A stretch of 64,000 nt of DNA, taken from Streptomyces sp. NBC_01465 (GTDB lineage Bacteria; Actinomycetota; Actinomycetes; Streptomycetales; Streptomycetaceae). This document shows, one piece after another, positions 48,905 to 56,505 of this stretch; the stretch's first letter is position 1; each line of letters starts with the position of its first letter. Below the pieces are notes generated by a model. That model made no database searches, had not been told where the DNA came from, and saw only the letters and a program-made list of their open reading frames with translations. Location: assembly GCF_036227325.1 (NCBI RefSeq), contig NZ_CP109467.1, positions 1,488,001 to 1,552,000 of the forward strand. Direction: 5' to 3'. The translations under genes were made by a program, and so were the position numbers.

Positions 48905-49714
48905 ATGCCCGCTCCCCGCACCATCCTGCTCACCGGAGCCGCCGGCGGCCTCGGCACCCTGATGCGGGGGCTGCTTCCCGCGTACGGATACGAGCTCCGG
49001 CTCTTCGACGTCACCCCGATCGAGGGCGAGCCGGACGCGATCTGCGCCGACCTGGCCGACAAGGCGGCGCTGCGCGAGGCGGTCCGCGGTGTGGACGCCA
49101 TCATCCACCTCGCCGGAATCTCGCTGGAATCGACCTTCGACAAAATCCTCAGGGCGAACATCGAAGGCACGTACAACCTCTACGAGGCGGCCCGCGAGGA
49201 GGGCGTCGCGCGCATCATCAACGCCTCGTCCAACCACGCGGTCGGCTACACCGACGCCCCGCTCGACGGCGAGCCGCTGATCCCGATCGACACCCCGCGC
49301 CGCCCGGACACGTACTACGGCCTCTCCAAGTGCTTCGGCGAGGACCTCGCCCAGCTCTACTGGGACAAGTACGGCCAGGAGACTGTCTCGGTGCGGATCG
49401 GCTCCTGCTTCATGGAGCCGTCGTCGGTGCGGATGCTCTCGGTCTGGATGAGCCCGGGCGACGGCGCACGCCTCTTCCACGCCGCGCTGACCGCCGAGGA
49501 CGTACAGCACTCGGTCGTCTACGGGTCCTCCGCCAACACCCGCCTGTGGTGGGACCTCACCTCGGCGAAGGCGCTGGGCTACGAACCCCAGGACGACTCC
49601 GAGCAGTTCGCCGAGAAGATCGTCGCCGAACAGGGCGAACTCGACCGCACCAACGCGGCCCACACCCACCTCGGCGGCCCGTTCCTCACGGACCCGCCGA
49701 TCTGGCCGTACTGA
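48905..49714 (+). CDS. udh: Uronate dehydrogenase
   Basis: 269-aa short-chain (extended SDR) NAD-dependent enzyme that oxidises D-galacturonate or D-glucuronate to the aldarolactone. NAD motif G11-A-A-G14-G-L-G17; ASSNHAVGY with the active-site Ser region; catalytic Y138-x3-K142 (YYGLSK); C-terminal SSANTRLWWDL characteristic of Udh. Compact size and Tyr/Lys positions match bacterial Udh. AGGAGAG is about 8 bases before ATG 48905. With KdgD divergent, it marks the oxidative galacturonate route. Confidence 0.92.
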   Translation: MPAPRTILLTGAAGGLGTLMRGLLPAYGYELRLFDVTPIEGEPDAICADLADKAALREAVRGVDAIIHLAGISLESTFDKILRANIEGTYNLYEAAREEGVARIINASSNHAVGYTDAPLDGEPLIPIDTPRRPDTYYGLSKCFGEDLAQLYWDKYGQETVSVRIGSCFMEPSSVRMLSVWMSPGDGARLFHAALTAEDVQHSVVYGSSANTRLWWDLTSAKALGYEPQDDSEQFAEKIVAEQGELDRTNAAHTHLGGPFLTDPPIWPY

Positions 49715-49733
49715 TTCCCGCTACCTTCATGTC

Positions 49734-49955
49734 ATGCCGAGCCCCCACGGATTCACCTACACCCAGCGAGCCGACGGCACAGTACTGATCACCCACCAGG
49801 GCCGCGCGGCAGGCACGCTGCGCGGCCCGCGGGCGGAGGAGTTCCTGGCGGAGGTGGAGTCGGGGGACGCCCAGCTGGTGATGGCGCGGTGGACCGGCGC
49901 GTACAAACACGGCAACGAGCGCACGGCCCGCAACCACCCCAGAAACCGCGGCTGA
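49734..49955 (+). CDS. Small conserved Streptomyces protein, unknown function
   Basis: 73 aa, charged, no membrane segment. The conserved-looking C-terminus MARWTGAYKHGNERTARNHP and the N-terminus PHGFTYTQRADGTVLITH match a small protein I recall as widespread in Streptomyces with no assigned role. It has no SD site; TACCTT (49722-49727) lies 6 bases before the ATG, so probably leaderless. Confidence 0.7.
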   Translation: MPSPHGFTYTQRADGTVLITHQGRAAGTLRGPRAEEFLAEVESGDAQLVMARWTGAYKHGNERTARNHPRNRG

Positions 49956-49997
49956 CCTTCAAGGAACTGTAAAGCCGACCCGCTCGTTGTTCCCGGC

Positions 49998-51209
49998 ATG
50001 ACCGCAATGACCCCAGGCTCGAACATCCCGCTCCCGACCACGCGCGTCGCCGTGGACGTGTCGGCACCGGTGCGGCTCGACGTGTCGGGCCTGCTGCTCA
50101 CCGCCGACGGCAAGGTGCGCAACGACGACGACTTCATCTTCTACAACCAGCCCACGGGCCCCGGTGTCACCTACCGCTCCGGCGGCGGCGCGGCCCCCGA
50201 CGCGATCGTGATCGACACGGCCGCGGTCCCGCCGGGCATCGAGAAGATCGTCGTCACCGCGAGCCCCGACGCGGAAGGCCAGACCTTCCAGGGCATCGAG
50301 CCCACGGCCACGATCAGGTCGGCGGACGACAACGCCCAGATCGCGACGTTCACCCCGCCCCAGCTGGGCACGGAGACGGCGCTGGTGATCGTCGAGGTGT
50401 ACCTCCGTAACGGCGCATGGAAGGCCAGGGCGGTCGGCCAGGGTTACGCGAACGGCCTGGCCGGAATCGCCACGGACTTCGGCGTCTCGGTGGAGGAGCC
50501 GACCCCCGCGGCGGCCCCGGCCCCGATGGCACCCCCGGTACCGCAGACGGCCCCGCCCGTGCCGGCAGCAACGCTCCCCGCACCTCCGGCGCCTCCAGCG
50601 CCCCCGGCACCGCCCGCCCCCGCCGCCTCGGGCAAGATCAACCTGGACAAGGGCCGGGTGAACCTCCAGAAGAACCAGACGGTTTCGCTGGTCAAGGGCG
50701 GCCAGCCCCTCCTCACCCAGGTCAAGATGGGCCTGGGCTGGGAGCCCGCGTTCCGCGGCAAGGACATCGACCTGGACGCCTCGGTCATCGCGTACGGCCC
50801 CCAGCGCAACCACCTCGACAGCTGCTACTTCGGCAAGCTCTCGATCCTGAACGGCGCCATCAAGCACTCCGGCGACAACCTCACGGGCGAGGGCGCGGGC
50901 GACGACGAGGTGATCGTGGTCGACCTGGGCCGCATCCCCGCGGAGGCGACGGGCCTGGTCTTCACGGTGAACTCCTTCACGGGCCAGAAGTTCACGGAGG
51001 TGGCGAAGGCGTACTGCCGCCTGCTGGACGCGGCGACGGGCGAGGAACTGGTCCGCTTCGACCTGACGAACACGGAGGCCCAGACGGGCGTGATCATGGC
51101 AAAGCTCATCCGCCAGTTCTCGGGCGAGTGGGAGATGACGGCGGTAGGCGACTTCGTGAAGTCCCGCACGGTCCGAGGCATGGTCAAGCCGGCGGCAGGC
51201 GCGCTGTAG
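49998..51209 (+). CDS. TerD family protein with two TerD domains
   Basis: 403 aa. Domain 1 (about 1-165) is a TerD variant with RNDDDFIFYNQPTGPGV as its acidic Ca-binding loop. A Pro/Ala-rich linker (about 170-213) follows, then a canonical TerD domain (about 215-400) with KDIDLDASVIAY and the IKHSGDNLTGEGAGDDE Ca-loop. Tandem TerD proteins belong to tellurite/stress-response chemistries in Streptomyces; the exact role is unclear. No other ter genes are adjacent. ATG 49998 or 50007 could be used; neither has a clear SD site. Confidence 0.92.
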   Translation: MTAMTPGSNIPLPTTRVAVDVSAPVRLDVSGLLLTADGKVRNDDDFIFYNQPTGPGVTYRSGGGAAPDAIVIDTAAVPPGIEKIVVTASPDAEGQTFQGIEPTATIRSADDNAQIATFTPPQLGTETALVIVEVYLRNGAWKARAVGQGYANGLAGIATDFGVSVEEPTPAAAPAPMAPPVPQTAPPVPAATLPAPPAPPAPPAPPAPAASGKINLDKGRVNLQKNQTVSLVKGGQPLLTQVKMGLGWEPAFRGKDIDLDASVIAYGPQRNHLDSCYFGKLSILNGAIKHSGDNLTGEGAGDDEVIVVDLGRIPAEATGLVFTVNSFTGQKFTEVAKAYCRLLDAATGEELVRFDLTNTEAQTGVIMAKLIRQFSGEWEMTAVGDFVKSRTVRGMVKPAAGAL

Positions 51210-51219
51210 CAGGTTGCAG

Positions 51220-51264
51220 CGAAGGGCGGTCGCGGCAGGAGTTGGCTGCCGCGACCGCCCTTCG
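51220..51264 (+). terminator. Terminator of the TerD gene
   Basis: A 19-bp perfect stem: GAAGGGCGGTCGCGGCAG (51221-51238) pairs with CTGCCGCGACCGCCCTTC (51246-51263), plus the outer C-G pair, around a 7-base loop. It begins 11 bases after the TerD stop and is the strongest hairpin in the window. Confidence 0.9.
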
Positions 51265-51323
51265 GCGTACCAACCACGGACCACGGTCCGGAACCAAGTC
51301 CTTCCACGTCCCGTCCCAGCCGC

Positions 51324-51851
51324 ATGAGCCAACGTGTGCGCCGTCCGCTGCTACTGGTACTCAGTCTCTGCGGCGCATTAACGCTCACCGCATGCGGAAG
51401 CGCGGGCGAGGACGACGGGCCCAAGAAGGTGGCCACCCGGCTGCGCGCCATCCCCCAAGAATCAGCTGTCCTCGCGCCGGACAACCGAACCGTCACCGCG
51501 GTCATCGAGCTCGGCGGCTGCCAGACCGGGAGCCTCACCGCACGCGAGACCGGCACCACGGTCTCCCTGGCCTAGTCGGTGATCACACGGCAGAAGAAGG
51601 GCGAAGCCTGCCCGAACTACCTCAGGGTCGGCCACATCAGCGTGGTGCTCCAGTCCCCACTCGCCGATCGCCGTGTCACCGACCAGGCCACAGGGGAACT
51701 GGTCACCATGAAAAAGCCGGACTCGCCTTCACCTCCGCACGGGAGCACTCACGCCTCCTCCCTGTGCAGCGGGTTGCCGGGGGCAGGGGTCGCGCGGATG
51801 AACGCTGTGACGATCTCCCGGAAGCCGGTGTGCCGAGTTCCTCCGGCGTGA
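51324..51851 (+). pseudogene. Small lipoprotein gene interrupted by an in-frame TAG
   Basis: The frame encodes a lipoprotein signal with lipobox LTAC-GSAG, then a secreted domain up to TARETGTTVSLA, where TAG (51573-51575) interrupts it. The same frame continues without shift: SVITRQKKGEACPNYLRVGH and ISVVLQSPLADRRV look like the genuine remainder of the domain. A Cys before the stop (GGCQTG) and one after (EACPN) would pair in the intact protein. The 83-aa product of the first part may still be made. The 3' part overlaps the convergent gene at 51749. Confidence 0.6.
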
Positions 51852-52009
51852 CGAAGCGCCCAACTGTCAGGGCCGAGCTGAGTGGTGGACGCCTCTGAGC
51901 GCTCCGAGCAGCTGGTGCACTCGATCTCGCGGATGGGCGGAGACACACCGTCGCCGAGGTCGGCTCCGAGCATCCAGTCCGCGTGCTTGATGACGCTGCG
52001 GGGGCTCAT
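51749..52009 (-). CDS. Small unknown protein with Cys pair (DUF7848-like)
   Basis: 86 aa: RSVIKHADWMLGADLGDGVS, then ECTSCSERSEAS with a C-x2-C pair, and a C-terminal GFREIVTAFIRATPAPGNPL. I recall this as a conserved Streptomyces protein often placed beside XRE regulators; the Cys pair could bind zinc if completed by His in the ALRHAGGTRHTGF segment. ATG 52009 overlaps the stop of the preceding gene (ATGA). Function unknown. Confidence 0.75.
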   Translation of the reverse strand: MSPRSVIKHADWMLGADLGDGVSPPIREIECTSCSERSEASTTQLGPDSWALRHAGGTRHTGFREIVTAFIRATPAPGNPLHREEA

Positions 52010-52392
52010 GCGGTGCGCTCCGTCCCGGGGTTCAGGGCGTCCTCGACAGCGGCACGCAGGTCGTCGGCGTCGGTGAACCAGGACCTGTCTCCGGGACTAA
52101 TTCGCCAGCAAGGGCCGGGGCCCTTCACTCGGCGCGGAGGCGGAACTGCGAGGTAGTCGCCCACACCGAGAGGGTGCGTCTGCTCGACTTCCCACCCGGC
52201 GGCCGTGCCGGGGGCCACGAACCAGTACAGGGCGGGCTCACGGGCGTCGTCGACGACGGCGCCCGAGCGGGATCCCAGGATCTCCAGCGTGGTGAGACCG
52301 ATGGTGCGGGGAACGCGGATCGCGTCCCAGTCGGCACCTGCGGGCAGTAAGCCGCAGCGGCCGGAGTACTGCGGACCGGTACGTGTCGTCAT
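52006..52392 (-). CDS. Unknown Streptomyces protein next to an XRE regulator
   Basis: 128-aa soluble protein beginning TTRTGPQYSGRCGLLPAGAD with LYWFVAPGTAAGWEVEQTHP in the middle and a Trp-rich end (PCWRISPGDRSWFTDADDL). I recall similar proteins in Streptomyces, without assigned function. Coupled by ATGA to the 86-aa gene that follows and divergent from the XRE/TPR regulator (188-base gap), so the three probably form one regulatory unit. Confidence 0.72.
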   Translation of the reverse strand: MTTRTGPQYSGRCGLLPAGADWDAIRVPRTIGLTTLEILGSRSGAVVDDAREPALYWFVAPGTAAGWEVEQTHPLGVGDYLAVPPPRRVKGPGPCWRISPGDRSWFTDADDLRAAVEDALNPGTERTA

Positions 52393-52425
52393 GGCGATGG
52401 ACTCCTCGGGGTGCCGTCAGCTGCT

Positions 52426-52442
52426 GGAGTCAGCTTGACTCC
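52426..52442. promoter_or_regulatory. Operator candidate between the unknown gene pair and the XRE regulator
   Basis: GGAGTCA-GCT-TGACTCC, a perfect 7-bp dyad with a 3-base spacer, 34 bases upstream of the minus-strand gene starting at 52392 and 139 bases before the regulator at 52581. Likely site for the divergent XRE protein or another dimeric regulator. Confidence 0.5.
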
Positions 52443-52580
52443 CACGCGCGGCCTTTTCGAGGACTTCCACAGGGCTTTTCTGTGCCCAACTGCGGACCTG
52501 TATAAGACCTTTCGGGTGATGTGTAGCCAGTGAGCGGACTTTTGACGACACTGGACGTTCAACGACACCGGAGGTGACGC

Positions 52581-53837
52581 GTGCCTCGACTCGCGGGCAA
52601 CATCAAGCTCAAGGCCGCACGCATGGCGGCCGGTTACAACTCACAGCAGGCGCTGGCCACGGCGATGACCGCGCAGGGCTTGTCCGTGGGAGTGCGGCAG
52701 GTACGTCGCTGGGAATCCACCAACCCGCCCTGGCCGCACCCGGATTGCCAGGTAGTTCTCACCCAGCTGCTCAGCCAGGACATCGAGGCCCTAGGGTTCA
52801 CCGCACCCGACGGCAGAGACGGACAGCGCCCCGACCCGATACGCCGCCGCTTCGTCGCCACGGCTGCCATCGCGGCCGTCGGCCTCGCCACAGTTCCGTC
52901 TCAAGCCGTCGCGGCCAGGCAACCCGCCTCGGTCGCCTCGGACTTCGAGGCGGTGACGTGCTCGCACCGGCGTCTGTACTGGTCGGTCGCTCCGGCCACC
53001 CTCCACCCTGCGGCGCTCGCACACGCCACGCTCGGCTGCGCGCTGCTGCCGGAGACCGCAGGGGCCACCCGCAGCCTTCTCGCTGCTTCCCTGGCCGAGA
53101 CCTACCTCCTTGCCGGACGCATCGAGTTCTTCGACCTCCGCGAGCCGGATCGCGCGCAGGAAACCTGGCTTCGCGCCCTGCAAGCAGCGGGCGAGGCCGA
53201 CGACGCACTGCTGGGAAGCGCGATCCTCGCGCACACGGCATTCATCCCCGGTTGGGCAGGTGAACGGGACAGAGCGGCGGAACGGATGGTCGCCGCCCGC
53301 ACCTACGCCCGCCGCGGCAGCGCAAGCGCCGAGTTGTGGGCGTGGCTGGACGCGGTCGAAGCGGAGTGCGAAACGCGGTGCGGAAACACGAGGACGGCCC
53401 TGCATCTGATCGGGCACGGCGAGGACATCCTCGCGGCAGGCGGCGAACACGAAAACCCGGTGTGGATGGACTGGTTCTCGCCCGTACGACTGGCCGCGTT
53501 CAAGGGCAACACCCAACTGCGCGCAGGCCACTTCCCGCAGGCCCGCACCACGCTCCTCCAGGTCCTCGATGAACTCGGTCCGGAGTCCGACAAGCAACGC
53601 ACCGTGATCTACGGCGACTTGGCGGCCGTCGAGGCGGCCACATCAAACCCTGAGGAGGCCTGCCGGTACGCGCTCCTGGCGCTCGACCAACTGGCGATCA
53701 CCTGGTACGCAACGGGCATGGACCGGGTCCGCGAGGTCCGACGTTCGCTCACCCCGCACCAGCACGAACAGTGCGTGCGCGACCTCGACGACCGGCTGTA
53801 CGGCTGGGGTACGACGGTCAGTGCGCTCGCGCGTTGA
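52581..53837 (+). CDS. XRE-type regulator with TPR-like C-terminal region
   Basis: 418 aa. The N-terminal HTH (about 5-60: NIKLKAARMAAGYNSQQALA) is followed by a hydrophobic stretch RRRFVATAAIAAVGLATVP (about 89-107), as in Streptomyces XRE/TPR regulators. The long alpha-helical C-terminus has TPR-like repeats (SLAETYLLAGRIEFFDL, WLRALQAAGEADDALLGSAI, ACRYALLALDQLAI). GTG 52581 has GGAGGTGA 4-5 bases upstream. The TPR part probably binds a peptide or partner protein. Its neighbours, the two small unknown proteins, may be partners. The last 20 bases overlap the convergent HAD gene. Confidence 0.87.
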   Translation: MPRLAGNIKLKAARMAAGYNSQQALATAMTAQGLSVGVRQVRRWESTNPPWPHPDCQVVLTQLLSQDIEALGFTAPDGRDGQRPDPIRRRFVATAAIAAVGLATVPSQAVAARQPASVASDFEAVTCSHRRLYWSVAPATLHPAALAHATLGCALLPETAGATRSLLAASLAETYLLAGRIEFFDLREPDRAQETWLRALQAAGEADDALLGSAILAHTAFIPGWAGERDRAAERMVAARTYARRGSASAELWAWLDAVEAECETRCGNTRTALHLIGHGEDILAAGGEHENPVWMDWFSPVRLAAFKGNTQLRAGHFPQARTTLLQVLDELGPESDKQRTVIYGDLAAVEAATSNPEEACRYALLALDQLAITWYATGMDRVREVRRSLTPHQHEQCVRDLDDRLYGWGTTVSALAR

Positions 53838-54480
53838 ACTTGGCGATCTGCTCCGGGAGTTCAATGAGCGACACCACCCGGAAGGTGGGGAGCTCGCGGG
53901 CTTCCGCGGTGTTCCACTGGATCGTCGCCCACGGACCCCGGCGAATGAGCGCGGTCGGCATTCCGGCGGCCGTGGCGGGGCGCAGGTCGTTGTCGACACG
54001 GTCACCGACGTAGAGGATCTCCGCAGGCTCGAACGGCACGGCGTCGGCGACTCGGACAAAGAACTCAGGGTCGGGTTTGCTGGCGCCCCAGTCGTCAGAG
54101 GTGCCGATCAGATCGACTTCGTCGGTGAAGAGCCGACGCAGGATGCCGCCGGCGCGCACGGTCTGATTACCGGCAATGCCCAGCCACAGACCGTCGGCCC
54201 GCAGTTGCGCGAGGGCGGGGCGGACGTCGGGGTAGAGGTCGGTCTCGTCAAAGTGCTCGGGTTGCCCAGCCGCGGCGCGCGCTTCCCGCTGCTCGTAGAG
54301 GTCGAAGCCGGGCCTGAACTCCTGGAAGGTGTCGCGGTAGTCGCGGCCCTGGGCGATGACGGCGCCGAACATCGCGGCGAAGGTGTGGCGGGGCACGCCG
54401 AGCCAGTCGGCCCAGGTGCCGTACTCCCTCGTCTCATCTACGAGGCACTCACCGACGTCGAATACGACCGCATGAATCAT
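53818..54480 (-). CDS. HAD-family hydrolase
   Basis: 220-aa HAD hydrolase of the phosphatase/dehalogenase type. Motif I is AVVFDVGECLVDETREYGTW with the nucleophile Asp (the second Asp is replaced by Glu in the DVGE form). Motif II is the GIAGNQT strand, motif III the Lys of WGASKPDPEFF, motif IV YVGDRVDNDL. All four elements are present. ATG 54480 is chosen: TACGAT lies 7 bases upstream, indicating a leaderless mRNA, and the alternative start at 54489 would overlap that -10 box. Confidence 0.9.
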   Translation of the reverse strand: MIHAVVFDVGECLVDETREYGTWADWLGVPRHTFAAMFGAVIAQGRDYRDTFQEFRPGFDLYEQREARAAAGQPEHFDETDLYPDVRPALAQLRADGLWLGIAGNQTVRAGGILRRLFTDEVDLIGTSDDWGASKPDPEFFVRVADAVPFEPAEILYVGDRVDNDLRPATAAGMPTALIRRGPWATIQWNTAEARELPTFRVVSLIELPEQIAKFNARAH

Positions 54481-54542
54481 GGTGGGCATCGTATTGCCAT
54501 GGCACTACGGCTGTTGGTGTCCCAGCTCTAGGGTGAGCAGTC

Positions 54543-54827
54543 ATGCTGACCATCGACGTCTCCTCTGTCGTCTCGGAAGACGAACTGCACGGCCTGCTGC
54601 AGCGGGAGTTCGACTTTCCGTCCTTCTACGGCGGGAACTGGGACGCGTTCTGGGATGCCGTCACCGGCCTGGTTGAGATCCCCGGTCATGTGCGTTTCCT
54701 CGGCTGGGACTCGCTCCTGGAACACGTTCCGAGCGGGGGTCGGATGCTCCGGCGTCAACTGGACAACTACCGCAACCGCTACCGCCCCGATCTGCTCGTC
54801 GAGTACGTGCAGGGAAGGCATCTGTGA
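54543..54827 (+). CDS. Barstar family protein (ribonuclease inhibitor-like)
   Basis: 94-aa barstar-fold protein. Core signature FDFPSFYGGNWDAFWDAV matches the barnase-binding helix region of barstar (FPxYYGxNLDALWD), followed by LLEHVP and a C-terminal DNYRNRYRPDLLVEYV. No barnase-type ribonuclease is adjacent, so it is an orphan immunity-like protein. Upstream AGGGTGAG could act as SD; alternatively TAGGGT could be a -10 for a leaderless start. Confidence 0.88.
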   Translation: MLTIDVSSVVSEDELHGLLQREFDFPSFYGGNWDAFWDAVTGLVEIPGHVRFLGWDSLLEHVPSGGRMLRRQLDNYRNRYRPDLLVEYVQGRHL

Positions 54828-54867
54828 CCTCTGGCGGAGCCTCAGTGACACCGATAGGTTCTCCGCG

Positions 54868-55764
54868 GTGACCTTGATGGAGACGCAGGGCCTCGCATCG
54901 ATGACCGACGGGGCGCAGCTGCATTGGACGGCGCTCGGGGACACGACTCGGCAGATGCCCGTGGTCATGCTCCATGGCGGTCCGGGTCTGCCGGACTATC
55001 TGGGCGATGTCGCCCTGATGGTCGCGGACCTCGCGTCCGTGTACCGGTACGACCAGCGTGGCACAGGCCGATCCCTGTGGCAGGGCTGCCATTCCTTCGC
55101 CCGGCATGCCGACGATCTCGCCGATCTGCTCGACGCATGGAACGTGCCCAAAGCCATTCTGATCGGGCATTCCTACGGCACCGATCTGGCGAGCCGATTC
55201 TGCCTGGCGCACGCTGACCGGGTTGCCGCGATGCTGCTGATGTGCGGGCCGTTCGTTGGCGATTGGCGTACCGGGGACCGAGCAGAACGTGACCACCGCA
55301 TGTCCGCAGGTCAACAGAAGCGGCTCCGCGAGTTGGAAGAGTTGCCGCGCCGCACAGAGGAACAGGAAGTCGAGTTGCTCACGCTGGCCTGGTTCACCGA
55401 CCATGCCGATCCCGAACGCGGGTGGCACTGGGCCGCGCAGGGTGCCCGGCGGCGTCGTCCCATCAACTGGGCCATGAACGACGAACTTGGCAAGGAAAGA
55501 CGTGCGGACCCGCTCGATGGACACCTTGCCGAGCTGCGCACGTGCCTGCCCGCACGGACTGAGCTCCTCGGCGGGGCCGACGATCCCCGCCCTGTGTCGG
55601 CTCTTGAATCACTCGCGCTACGGCTCGCTCTTCCTCTGACACGAATCGAGGGCGCTGGGCACGAGCCCTGGCTGGAGCAGCCCGACGCCGTGCGTGCGCA
55701 CCTACGGCGATTCGTGCAAGGCACGGTGGATACGCCAGGTGCCGAAATGGGCCGCCGATCGTGA
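54868..55764 (+). CDS. Alpha/beta hydrolase, proline iminopeptidase-like
   Basis: 298-aa alpha/beta hydrolase. The VVMLHGGPGLPDYLGD oxyanion motif (HGGPG) is characteristic of the prolyl aminopeptidase family. YDQRGTGRS follows, with nucleophile Ser in LIGHSYGTDLA and catalytic His in IEGAGHEPWLEQP. GTG 54868 is preceded by TAGGTT (54855-54860) 7 bases upstream, suggesting a leaderless start; ATG 54877 is the next option. May act on small peptides or lactones. Confidence 0.85.
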   Translation: MTLMETQGLASMTDGAQLHWTALGDTTRQMPVVMLHGGPGLPDYLGDVALMVADLASVYRYDQRGTGRSLWQGCHSFARHADDLADLLDAWNVPKAILIGHSYGTDLASRFCLAHADRVAAMLLMCGPFVGDWRTGDRAERDHRMSAGQQKRLRELEELPRRTEEQEVELLTLAWFTDHADPERGWHWAAQGARRRRPINWAMNDELGKERRADPLDGHLAELRTCLPARTELLGGADDPRPVSALESLALRLALPLTRIEGAGHEPWLEQPDAVRAHLRRFVQGTVDTPGAEMGRRS

Positions 55765-55863
55765 ACCGAGCCCCTGTCTGGACCGCCGCCCAGGTGCCTC
55801 CAGGTGCGCGCCCCTGTCATCTGCGGCACCGTGTAGCGGGGGCCGTAGACGAAAGGCGCAGCG

Positions 55864-56064
55864 ATGGGCGACGACAACGGAACCTTCGACCAGCTCAAGG
55901 GCAAGGCGAAGGAAGCGGTCGGCAAGGCCACGGGCGACGACCGCATGGCCGGCGAGGGCAAGACCGACCAGGTGAAGGGCAAGGCCAAGAACCTGGTCGA
56001 GAGTGCCAAGGACACCCTTGCGGGCGCCAAGGACTCGCTGACGGGCGACAAGAAGAAGGACTAG
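55864..56064 (+). CDS. CsbD family stress protein
   Basis: 66-aa, highly charged, Lys-rich small protein (FDQLKGKAKEAVGKATGDDR, KGKAKNLVESAKD) of the CsbD/YjbJ family, which in Bacillus is under general stress sigma-B control. No recognised sigma-B box was confirmed upstream. AAAGGCG lies about 5 bases before the ATG. Followed by a strong hairpin, so it is monocistronic. Confidence 0.93.
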   Translation: MGDDNGTFDQLKGKAKEAVGKATGDDRMAGEGKTDQVKGKAKNLVESAKDTLAGAKDSLTGDKKKD

Positions 56065-56071
56065 CCACCGC

Positions 56072-56115
56072 ACGGCGGGCGGGCCTCATGGACGTACGTC
56101 CGTGGGGCCCGCCGT
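56072..56115 (+). terminator. Hairpin terminator after CsbD
   Basis: ACGGCGGGC (56072-56080) pairs with GCCCGCCGT (56107-56115), enclosing an inner palindrome GGACGTACGTCC (56090-56101) with a small bulge between. It starts 7 bases after the CsbD stop. Confidence 0.75.
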
Positions 56116-56169
56116 CCTGTCGGGTGAACTCGGGCATTGTCGGGCCGAAACAGGGCACCCTCTGCCACC

Positions 56170-56490
56170 ATGACCACCTTCGTCGTGACGATCCCCGGTA
56201 CGTTCCTCGCCGACCTCACCCCGGCCGCGCGCCAGACGCTCCTGAGCAGGCTGCGGCCGGCCGATCCGCAGACGACGTCCTTCGGCGAGTCGGAGGACCT
56301 GGACCTTCTCACGCTCTACAGCGGCACCAAGACGTTCAGCCTCCGCCTGGAGGTGGAGGCCGACGACACGGCGGGCGCTGAGAACGAGGCGCGCCGTATC
56401 GCGGCCGACGCCCTGCGGGTGGCTGGCTTCAGCGAACAGGACGCCCCCCTCGGCGAAGCGGCCATCACCGGTATCGACGCCTCGGGATGA
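56170..56490 (+). CDS. Conserved hypothetical protein
   Basis: 106-aa soluble protein, MTTFVVTIPGTFLADLTP and LLTLYSGTKTFSLRLEVEAD, with an alternating beta/alpha pattern that may be a small ferredoxin-like fold. ATG 56170 is preferred to the frame extension to 56137. No SD site is obvious. Function unknown; convergent with the VanW gene (15-base gap). Confidence 0.65.
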   Translation: MTTFVVTIPGTFLADLTPAARQTLLSRLRPADPQTTSFGESEDLDLLTLYSGTKTFSLRLEVEADDTAGAENEARRIAADALRVAGFSEQDAPLGEAAITGIDASG

Positions 56491-56505
56491 AGCACAGGCC
56501 GGAAC

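Noticed and set aside
54543..55764. Barstar and the adjacent hydrolase as a toxin-antitoxin pair
   Set aside because: The neighbour is a proline iminopeptidase-like alpha/beta hydrolase, not a ribonuclease or other known toxin.
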